This document shows, in pieces, positions 25,996 through 31,626 of a stretch of DNA of 31,626 nucleotides. The DNA comes from RGIG7949 sp045628845 (GTDB lineage: Bacteria; Bacillota; Clostridia; Oscillospirales; Oscillospiraceae), in contig JAZQQE010000050.1 in NCBI GenBank assembly GCA_045628845.1, forward strand, positions 1-31,626, read 5' to 3'. The position numbers and the translations under genes are program-made. A model generated the notes under the pieces. It ran no database searches, was not told where the DNA came from, and saw nothing but the letters and a program-made list of their open reading frames with translations. Each line of letters begins with the position of its first letter. Position 1 is the stretch's first letter.

Positions 25996-26738
25996 GCGCG
26001 TGGCTCAAAAAGCACACTGCACTGAACGTCGTGCGTCTTCTATGCGCGGCGGTCATCGCGGTGCTCTTTGTCCGTTCGCTCATAGACGGGAACGGGCGTC
26101 ACGTGCTGTATACGTGCGTCACGTTCGCGTTCATGTTCCTCCCGGAGCTCGTCATCCTCGTATTCAAACTCGACGTGCCGGATCCGCTGTCCATCGTTTA
26201 CGTCCTGATGCTGTTTTCCGCGAATATCCTCGGAGAGCTCTTCGAGGTTTACCTCTCGCTCCCTCTGTGGGATTCGTTGCTCCACCTCGTGAGCGGTTTT
26301 TTCATCGCGCTCCTCGGATGCTCGCTCTTCGAGCTGATGACGGGCGAAAAACCGAAGCCGCTTGCGGCTGCGCTTTTCGCGTTTATGTTCGCCGTATTGT
26401 TCGGCGTTTTGTGGGAATACTTCGAGTATTTCATGGACAGCGTTTTCCATACGGATATGCAGAAGGACAAATTTTTATCCTCTGTGAGCTCCGTTCTCCT
26501 CAACCCCGACGGAACGAACTACTCCGTGACGCGCGAGGTCGGGACAGTCGTCGTGGACGGCGAGACGTGGCCCGGATATATCGACATCGGTCTGCACGAT
26601 ACGATGAACGATATGCTGATAGCCTCTCTCGGAGCTCTCGTCGCGTCCTTGTTCTGTTACTTCAACGAGAAGGACGGCAGGCTTTTCCGCTTCATAAGGG
26701 TATTTTTCATTAAAGGCAAAAAACGCGGCAGGAAATGA
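25992..26738 (+). CDS. YjdF/DUF2238-like membrane protein
   Basis: A 248-residue protein with about six membrane segments. Conserved-looking polar motifs between them are WDSLLHLVSGFFIA, LWEYFEYFMD and GLHDTMNDMLIASLGA, which resemble the DUF2238 (YjdF) family, whose function is unknown to me. Between the second-last and last segments is a 50-residue soluble loop. Start is a GTG at 25992 inside the purD stop (GTGA) with no good ribosome binding site, so its translation probably depends on purD. The C-terminal KKRGRK tail is encoded by the left arm of the terminator, and the stop codon sits in the loop. A purine-related role is not implied. Confidence 0.75.
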   Translation: MSAWLKKHTALNVVRLLCAAVIAVLFVRSLIDGNGRHVLYTCVTFAFMFLPELVILVFKLDVPDPLSIVYVLMLFSANILGELFEVYLSLPLWDSLLHLVSGFFIALLGCSLFELMTGEKPKPLAAALFAFMFAVLFGVLWEYFEYFMDSVFHTDMQKDKFLSSVSSVLLNPDGTNYSVTREVGTVVVDGETWPGYIDIGLHDTMNDMLIASLGALVASLFCYFNEKDGRLFRFIRVFFIKGKKRGRK

Positions 26739-26757
26739 TCCTGCCGCGTTTTGATTT
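26720..26757. terminator. bidirectional terminator after the purine operon
   Basis: A perfect 14-base-pair stem (26720-26733 with 26739-26752) around a 5-base loop that contains the TGA stop of the membrane-protein gene, followed by GATTTCTT. The A/T-rich ends of the stem give a U-tract in both directions, so it also serves the convergent aldolase gene. Confidence 0.88.
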
Positions 26758-26766
26758 CTTATTTGA

Positions 26767-27534
26767 TCACAACCAGCCGTCCCTCGGCTTTATGCCGAGC
26801 ACGGACGCGAGCTCACGGAGCTGGCCGTCGGTTATGGTACGCGCTTCGCTCCCGCGTGTCAGCAGATAAAGCTCGGCGGCCTTGTCCGCTATCTCGGCGC
26901 GGCCGAGCGCTTCCTCAAGCGTTGCTCCCGAGGCGAATATCCCGTGATTCTGCCAGAGGATGACCGGGAAGCTGCGGAGCTTCTCCGCGGTGAGGCGGCC
27001 TATCTCATCCGTCCCGCACGGCATCCACGGCAGCATCCCGACTCCGTCGGGCAGGAACATCAGAGCCTCCGTGCACATTGACCACAGCATTTTCGTGAAA
27101 GCGCGTTCGTCCTCCGTGAAGGTCATCCCCGCGGCTATGACGTGGGTCGCGTGCATGTGGGCAACGGCGCGGTGCGCCGGGTCTGTCTTCATGCGTTCGG
27201 CATGGCTCAGTAGGTGCGCCGCGAGCTCGCTCGAGGGCCTGCCTCCGTCGCGGAGCCCCCACAGAAGGCGCGCTCCGCCTTTTTCGATGCGAAGCAGCGC
27301 GAGCTCCCGCTCCGGGTCGCGCGCGACGTCACATATACGGCAGCCGCTGCGCGTAATGAGTATCATGCGTCCTTCAAAAGACTCCGCACCGTACACGAGC
27401 GGGAAAAAGCCTCTGTCGGAGACGGCGGAGTTCCATTTATCGGCGATGACGCTGAGATTGCCGCCGGTCCCCTCCGTCCAGCCTTTTGAATCTATCCTTT
27501 CCGCGGCGCGGGCTATGCTTTCGATGATCTCCAT
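26767..27534 (-). CDS. class II aldolase, RhaD-like
   Basis: A 255-residue zinc-dependent class II aldolase/adducin protein closest in pattern to rhamnulose-1-phosphate aldolase: GWTEGTGGNLS near the start, the catalytic glutamate in RPSSEL (E103), metal histidines in AHMHATH (H126, H128) and WQNHGIF (H197), and LPDGVGMLPWMPCGTDEIG. It should release dihydroxyacetone phosphate and an aldehyde from a ketose-1-phosphate. No other rhamnose gene is nearby; instead the divergent gene is an MtnA-like isomerase, which suggests a 5-methylthioribulose- or 5-deoxyribulose-1-phosphate substrate. Start ATG at 27534 has GGAGG seven bases upstream. Substrate is inference. Confidence 0.85.
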   Translation of the reverse strand: MEIIESIARAAERIDSKGWTEGTGGNLSVIADKWNSAVSDRGFFPLVYGAESFEGRMILITRSGCRICDVARDPERELALLRIEKGGARLLWGLRDGGRPSSELAAHLLSHAERMKTDPAHRAVAHMHATHVIAAGMTFTEDERAFTKMLWSMCTEALMFLPDGVGMLPWMPCGTDEIGRLTAEKLRSFPVILWQNHGIFASGATLEEALGRAEIADKAAELYLLTRGSEARTITDGQLRELASVLGIKPRDGWL

Positions 27535-27553
27535 TGTCTTCCCTCCGCTTAGT

Positions 27554-27582
27554 ATTTTATAATCTTCCGCCGCGAATTACAA
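27554..27582 (-). promoter_or_regulatory. promoter of the aldolase gene
   Basis: On the minus strand TTGTAA (27582-27577) and TAAAAT (27559-27554) are 17 bases apart, about 20 bases upstream of the start codon, so the leader is short. Confidence 0.6.
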
Positions 27583-27588
27583 GTACCC

Positions 27589-27617
27589 TTGCGCCGATGG
27601 CCCTCGTGGTATAAAAT
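27589..27617 (+). promoter_or_regulatory. promoter of the mtnA-recG unit
   Basis: TTGCGC (27589-27594) and TAAAAT (27612-27617) are 17 bases apart. It is back to back with the aldolase promoter, the two -35 elements being 6 bases apart, so a single regulator could control both. Confidence 0.55.
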
Positions 27618-27648
27618 AGACGCAGAAATCACACGGAGGTCGCTTCGT

Positions 27649-28713
27649 ATGGACATACATGAAATCGATACCGTCTCTTTCGACGAGGAAGCTCCGGCTC
27701 TCGTCATCATCGATCAGACCCTCCTGCCGAACGAGGTCAGGCTTCTCTCGCTGACGGGGCGCGAGGAAATGTTCGAGGCCATTCGATCCCTGCGCGTGCG
27801 CGGAGCGCCGGCGATCGGCGCCGCAGCCGCGGTCGGCATAAGCGTGCTCGCATCACGCTCAGGCTGTACGGATCTTGATGCTCTGCGTGCCCGCGTACGC
27901 GAGGACTGCGCGTATCTTGATTCCGCGAGGCCGACCGCAGTCAATCTCAAATGGGCGCTCGACAAGATGGAGCGCAGGGTAAACGGAGAATTTTCTTCCG
28001 TATCTGACGCGCTCACGGCGCTTGCCGGGGAGGCGCGCGGCGTTGTTTCAAGTGATATCGAGATATGCCGCGGCATAGGCAGGAGCGGACTCCCCCTCCT
28101 GCGCGAAGGCATGGGCGTCCTCACCCACTGCAACGCGGGTAAGCTCGCCACCGTGCGCTACGGCACGGCGACGGCGCCCATGTATCTCGCTCTTGAGCAG
28201 GGCATGCACCTTCGCATTTACGCCGACGAGACCCGCCCCCTGCTCCAGGGCGCGAGGCTGACGGCGTATGAGCTCTCGGCCGGCGGCTGTGACGTGACGC
28301 TCCAGTGCGACAACATGGCGGCCTCCGCGATGGCGGCGGGGCTCATAGATATCGTCATTACGGGAGCCGACCGCATCGCGGCAAACGGCGACACGGCTAA
28401 CAAGATAGGTACGCTCGGGCTCGCCGTAATGGCAAAGCACTACGGCATCCCCTTCTACATCGCCGCTCCGACCTCTACGATAGACATGTCCACGCCCGAC
28501 GGGCGCGGCATCATCGTCGAACAGCGTGACGAGGCCGAGGTCACGGAGCTGTGGTATTCCGAACGCATGGCTCCGCGCGGCATAAAGGTCAGGAATCCCG
28601 CGTTTGACGTGACCGATCACGACCTCATTTCGGGCATAATCACGGAAAAGGGCATCATACGCCCGGACTACGAAAAGAATCTGCGGATCCTCAGGGAGGG
28701 CAACGATGGCTGA
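27649..28713 (+). CDS. mtnA: S-methyl-5-thioribose-1-phosphate isomerase (MtnA-like)
   Basis: A 354-residue member of the MtnA/eIF2B-alpha family that isomerises a 5-substituted ribose-1-phosphate to the ribulose form. Landmarks: IDQTLLPNEV, the phosphate-binding VRGAPAIGAAAAVG, ARPTAVNLKWAL, the catalytic cysteine in THCNAG and the catalytic aspartate in ITGADRIAANGD, then NKIGTLGLAV. The same fold serves for methylthioribose-1-phosphate and for 5-deoxyribose-1-phosphate (DrdI); sequence alone does not separate them. Start ATG at 27649 has GGAGG nine bases upstream. The end overlaps the start of recG by eight bases. Confidence 0.93.
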   Translation: MDIHEIDTVSFDEEAPALVIIDQTLLPNEVRLLSLTGREEMFEAIRSLRVRGAPAIGAAAAVGISVLASRSGCTDLDALRARVREDCAYLDSARPTAVNLKWALDKMERRVNGEFSSVSDALTALAGEARGVVSSDIEICRGIGRSGLPLLREGMGVLTHCNAGKLATVRYGTATAPMYLALEQGMHLRIYADETRPLLQGARLTAYELSAGGCDVTLQCDNMAASAMAAGLIDIVITGADRIAANGDTANKIGTLGLAVMAKHYGIPFYIAAPTSTIDMSTPDGRGIIVEQRDEAEVTELWYSERMAPRGIKVRNPAFDVTDHDLISGIITEKGIIRPDYEKNLRILREGNDG

Positions 28714-30739
28714 ACTTGACGGCGGCATACGCTTCATAAAGGGCGTCGGTGAGCAGCGCGCCAAGCTTCTCTCAAAGCTCGGCATAAACACGCTGCGCGA
28801 GCTGCTCAACTACTTCCCGCGTGACTACGAGGACAGGACCGCGATAAAACGCATCTCCGACGTAGCCGACGGGGAGAGCGTCTGCATACTCGCCTCCGTC
28901 GTGACCTCGCCCACGCTCGCCCGCATAAGGCGAGGGATGGAGCTCGTCAAGTTCCGCGTTTCCGACGGAAGCGGTAGCGCGAACGTCACTTTTTTCAACA
29001 AAAGCTGGCTGAAGGATAAGTTCCGCGCCGGAGAGGACTACTATTTCTACGGCAAATTTACCCGCATGGGCCCTCATCTCAGCCTGAATACGCCGGAATT
29101 CGAGCCTGTCGGCGCGGAGGGCGCGACTACGGGCGCGATAGTGCCCATATACCGCCTCACCTCCGGAATATCCAACAAAATACTCTCCTCGTCCATCCGT
29201 CAGGCGCTCGAGGCCGCTCCCGACCCCTTCCCCGAAGTCATACCCGAGGAGGTGCGGCGAGTCTTCGACATGCCGCACGCAGGCTGGGCGTACCGCGAGA
29301 TACACTTCCCGTCCGACCTTGTCTCCCTCGGCGCGGCGCGCCGCAGATTCGTATTCGAGGAGCTCTTCGTGCTCGCCGCGGCTTTCGGCTCGATAAAGCG
29401 TCAGGAGCGCGAATATGCCGGGCACGTCATCCCCATGCCTGACTTAAATGATTTCAGGCTCCCCTTCGACCTTACGAACGCTCAGCGAAAGGCCGCGGCG
29501 GAGCTTCTCGGCGATATGGCCTCGGGCCGCGTGATGACGAGGCTTCTGCAGGGCGACGTCGGCTCCGGCAAGACGGCCGTCGCCGCGATATGTATATGGG
29601 CCGTATGCTCGGCAGGGCTGCAGGTCGCCTTCATGGCGCCGACGGAGATCCTCGCCGAGCAGCATTTCCGCACTCTGTCCGAGATGCTTGCGCCCTATGG
29701 AATCAAGACCGTACTGCTGACGGGTTCGATGAAGGCTTCGGCCCGCCGCGAAGCACTCGCCGCGATTTCTTCCGGCGAAGCCGGGCTCGTCGTCGGCACT
29801 CACGCGATCATATCCGAGGGCGTGGGATTTGCGGGGCTCTCCCTCGTCATAACGGACGAGCAGCACCGCTTCGGCGTCCGCCAGCGGACTGCGCTCTCCG
29901 AAAAGGGCGACAGGCCGCACGTGCTCGTCATGTCCGCTACGCCCATCCCGCGCACGCTTGCGCTCATAATTTACGGTGATCTCGACGTCAGCATACTCAA
30001 CGAGCTCCCGCAGGGCCGCCAGAAGGTCAGCACCTACGCGGTCGACGAGGGCATGCGTGAGAGGATCAACAAGTTCATCCGCAGGCAGGCTGCCGAAGGG
30101 CATCAGGTCTTCATAGTCTGCCCGATGATAGAGGACGACGAGGCGCAGGACACGGCGGCGGTCGTCAGCTACGCGGAGCATCTGCGCAGCGAGGTATTTC
30201 CCGATCTCGATATAGGGCTTCTGCACGGCAAAATGAAGGCCTCCGAAAAGGAGGCCGTCATGGCCCGCTTTGTCAGCGGTGAAAGCGATATCCTCGTCTC
30301 GACTACTGTCGTTGAGGTCGGTGTCGACGTGCCGAACGCGACGCTCATGGTCATAGAAAACGCGGAGCGCTTCGGTCTGTCTCAGCTCCATCAGCTTCGC
30401 GGCAGAGTCGGCAGAGGCAAGGCAAAAAGCTACTGCATTATGTTCAATCAGGGCGGCTCCGAGGCGGCTGAACGCCTCAACGTCCTCTGTGAGACCAACG
30501 ACGGCTTCCGCATATCCTCCGAGGATCTGCGTCTGCGCGGACCGGGCGATTTCTTCGGCTCACGCCAGCACGGCCTGCCCGAGATGCGGCTCGCGGACCT
30601 GCGCGGCGATATGGAAACGCTCTCGGCGGCGCAGGAGCAGGCAGAAAAGGTGCTCAAGGCCGACCCCGAGCTCTCGCTTCCCGAGCACGCGGAGCTTCGC
30701 CGGCGCGTCGCGGCGCTTCACGAGATAAGTCTCTCCTGA
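28706..30739 (+). CDS. recG: ATP-dependent DNA helicase RecG
   Basis: A 677-residue helicase that remodels stalled forks and Holliday junctions. The N-terminal wedge/OB domain begins FIKGVGEQRAKLLSKLGI; the helicase core has Walker A GDVGSGKTAVA, the family-specific box TDEQHRFGVRQR, SATPIPRTLA, and domain 2 motifs STTVVEVGVDVPNATLMVIE and QLHQLRGRVGRGKAKSYC. The C-terminal wing ends in the RecG-typical EDLRLRGPGDFFGSRQHG and LP motif. Start ATG at 28706 overlaps the mtnA stop and has GGGAGG six bases upstream. Length is normal for the family. Confidence 0.97.
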   Translation: MAELDGGIRFIKGVGEQRAKLLSKLGINTLRELLNYFPRDYEDRTAIKRISDVADGESVCILASVVTSPTLARIRRGMELVKFRVSDGSGSANVTFFNKSWLKDKFRAGEDYYFYGKFTRMGPHLSLNTPEFEPVGAEGATTGAIVPIYRLTSGISNKILSSSIRQALEAAPDPFPEVIPEEVRRVFDMPHAGWAYREIHFPSDLVSLGAARRRFVFEELFVLAAAFGSIKRQEREYAGHVIPMPDLNDFRLPFDLTNAQRKAAAELLGDMASGRVMTRLLQGDVGSGKTAVAAICIWAVCSAGLQVAFMAPTEILAEQHFRTLSEMLAPYGIKTVLLTGSMKASARREALAAISSGEAGLVVGTHAIISEGVGFAGLSLVITDEQHRFGVRQRTALSEKGDRPHVLVMSATPIPRTLALIIYGDLDVSILNELPQGRQKVSTYAVDEGMRERINKFIRRQAAEGHQVFIVCPMIEDDEAQDTAAVVSYAEHLRSEVFPDLDIGLLHGKMKASEKEAVMARFVSGESDILVSTTVVEVGVDVPNATLMVIENAERFGLSQLHQLRGRVGRGKAKSYCIMFNQGGSEAAERLNVLCETNDGFRISSEDLRLRGPGDFFGSRQHGLPEMRLADLRGDMETLSAAQEQAEKVLKADPELSLPEHAELRRRVAALHEISLS

Positions 30740-30888
30740 TCCACCCCTGCCCGCAGCTCCGGTGGAAGGTCTTCCGGCTCTACCGAAGCTCCGTACAGAA
30801 AATTGAATACTTTGCACACGACCTGCGGCTCCCATCTGTATTCGAGAGCGAATCTGATAAGTGTCTCTTTCTGTTCTTCATCGAACAA
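30718..30888 (-). CDS. small hypothetical protein, about 56 residues
   Basis: A short reading frame convergent with recG, overlapping its last 22 bases. With a TTG start at 30888, preceded by AGGGG at a usable distance, it encodes a compact sequence with helical, aromatic content (RFALEYRWEPQVVCKVFNFL) that looks protein-like. A longer form from an ATG at 30981 would overlap the tRNA promoter and is less likely. No family is recognised. Confidence 0.45.
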   Translation of the reverse strand: MFDEEQKETLIRFALEYRWEPQVVCKVFNFLYGASVEPEDLPPELRAGVDQERLIS

Positions 30889-30974
30889 ATCATCACCCCT
30901 TTTTCGACGTAAGTCTATTTTATTCTTCAATCCGTGTCGAAGTCTGCCGCCATTTGTCAAAGGCAAACTTATAA

Positions 30975-31003
30975 TTGACAAACATCTTCAAGTATGCTAA
31001 CAT
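30975..31003 (+). promoter_or_regulatory. promoter of tRNA-Ser
   Basis: A consensus TTGACA (30975-30980) and TAACAT (30998-31003) are 17 bases apart; transcription would begin near 31010, about 12 bases before the mature tRNA. The -35 box is part of an 8-base inverted repeat, TTTGTCAA and TTGACAAA. Confidence 0.75.
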
Positions 31004-31021
31004 ACGCTTGTTCGGCTTGAT

Positions 31022-31113
31022 GGAGAAGTACCCAAGAGGCCGAAGGGGCTCCCCTGCTAAGGGAGTAGTACGTGATGAACGTAGCATGGGTTCAAATCCC
31101 ATCTTCTCCGCCA
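31022..31113 (+). tRNA. tRNA-Ser, anticodon GCU
   Basis: A 92-base class II tRNA. Acceptor stem GGAGAAG (31022-31028) pairs with CTTCTCC (31103-31109), followed by discriminator G and an encoded CCA. The anticodon stem CTCCC/GGGAG holds the loop CTGCTAA, giving anticodon GCT at 31056-31058 (reads AGC and AGU). A long variable arm (stem TACG/CGTA) and a T arm with GGGTTCAAATCCC confirm serine identity. Confidence 0.97.
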
Positions 31114-31165
31114 AAAGCCTTGAAAATGCTGATAAAATCAGTGTTTTCAAGGCTTTTTTCTTTTT
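31113..31165 (+). terminator. terminator of tRNA-Ser
   Basis: A long hairpin: AAAAGCCTTGAAAA (31113-31126) pairs with TTTTCAAGGCTTTT (31144-31157), with an inner stem CTGAT/ATCAG around AAA, followed by a T-rich run. It abuts the tRNA 3' end directly. Confidence 0.85.
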
Positions 31166-31248
31166 TTCAAAACCGAAACCTCAAATCCAAAAGTTGTGCA
31201 GAGTTGTCGAGAAAATTGCAAAATGTCCGTGTATGACTAACGTCATGA

Positions 31249-31626
31249 CTAACAGTATAAGGCGTTCTTGTTGTTCGGGTGCAGTATCCACTTTTTCAGA
31301 GCGTCCGTGTCCGTCTTGATCTTCTCGCGGGATTTCTTGACCTCCGCGGCGTTCTTCTGACGGTCACGGTATCTCGCAAGCATTTCCTTCCCGTGCTCGC
31401 GCTCCTGCTTCTCAACGACCTTGCGGGCCTTGTGAAGCACCTTTTTGAGCACTTCCGCATTTTCTGCTTTGAGGACTTCGGCGCCTGCCTTTTCGATCTG
31501 GCCATCCAGCACTTGCATACGGTTAAGCGTTTTCTTTGCGGCCTCGCGGTCCACGTTCTCTCCGAACTGCTGTTCGCGGTAAAGCCCGCCTTCCTCAGCT
31601 CGCTTTTCTTCCAGCTCCCGGAGGCT
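31249..31626 (-). CDS. 3' end of a charged coiled-coil protein (partial)
   Basis: The reading frame is open from the right edge of the window (31626) to a TAG at 31249, giving the last 125 residues of a longer protein. They are rich in Lys, Glu, Ala and Arg with heptad-like spacing (for example EKAGAEVLKAENAEVLKKVL), ending NNKNALYC. A GTG at 31554 is an internal valine rather than a likely start. C-termini of this style occur in plasmid mobilisation (MobA/MobL-type) and other coiled-coil proteins, but I cannot name it. Its position just beyond a tRNA gene is where integrated elements often begin. Confidence 0.6.
   Translation of the reverse strand, partial: SLRELEEKRAEEGGLYREQQFGENVDREAAKKTLNRMQVLDGQIEKAGAEVLKAENAEVLKKVLHKARKVVEKQEREHGKEMLARYRDRQKNAAEVKKSREKIKTDTDALKKWILHPNNKNALYC

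Overview
The window is GC-rich, densely packed DNA that looks like the chromosome of an anaerobic Clostridia-type Firmicute, perhaps an uncultured gut lineage. The grounds are a dgt-dnaG-rpoD operon with a primary sigma factor of Gram-positive type, an S-layer-homology protein, a membrane pyrophosphatase of the K+-dependent type, a PurF relative that keeps the Bacillus-type iron-sulfur cysteines, strong GGAGG ribosome binding sites, and a standalone AICAR formyltransferase next to an archaeal-type IMP cyclohydrolase. The assignment is by inference; no rRNA is present.

Layout. 1-48 holds the tail of a plus-strand gene. 98-2822 (minus) is a two-gene unit: an SLH-domain exported protein followed by a metallo-beta-lactamase/beta-CASP RNA-processing enzyme. 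3013-5619 (plus) pairs a PRK06851-type ATPase with a LeuA-like protein that has lost its metal-binding active-site residues, closed by a bidirectional terminator. 5677-5997 (minus) is an orphan 106-residue protein with its own promoter. 6379-8373 is hppA, followed by a MATE transporter and a small methyltransferase. 10512-10904 (minus) is a cytidine deaminase.

The large minus-strand unit 18944-10969 reads dgt, dnaG, rpoD, two adjacent MutS-like ATPases and an SPFH/prohibitin-type membrane protein, with very short gaps and strong ribosome binding sites. Divergent from it, the plus-strand purine operon 19166-25995 reads purE, a cysteine-less purF, purM, purN, purO, AICAR formyltransferase and purD. 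A YjdF-like membrane protein overlaps the purD stop. The operon supplies the PRPP amidation, GAR synthesis, GAR formylation, AIR synthesis, AIR/NCAIR mutase and last two IMP-forming steps; purL/Q/S, purC and purB must lie elsewhere.

26767-28713 is a divergent pair, a RhaD-like class II aldolase and an MtnA-like isomerase. Together they resemble a shunt that disposes of 5-methylthioribose or 5-deoxyribose phosphates. recG overlaps the end of mtnA. The right end has a tRNA-Ser(GCU) with its own promoter and terminator, then the tail of a coiled-coil protein running off the window, possibly the start of an integrated element.

Most interesting points: a LeuA homologue with no metal ligands but an intact leucine-type regulatory domain; a PurF homologue without its glutamine-hydrolysing cysteine; a tandem, asymmetric pair of MutS-like ATPases co-transcribed with the primary sigma factor; and the aldolase/isomerase pair.
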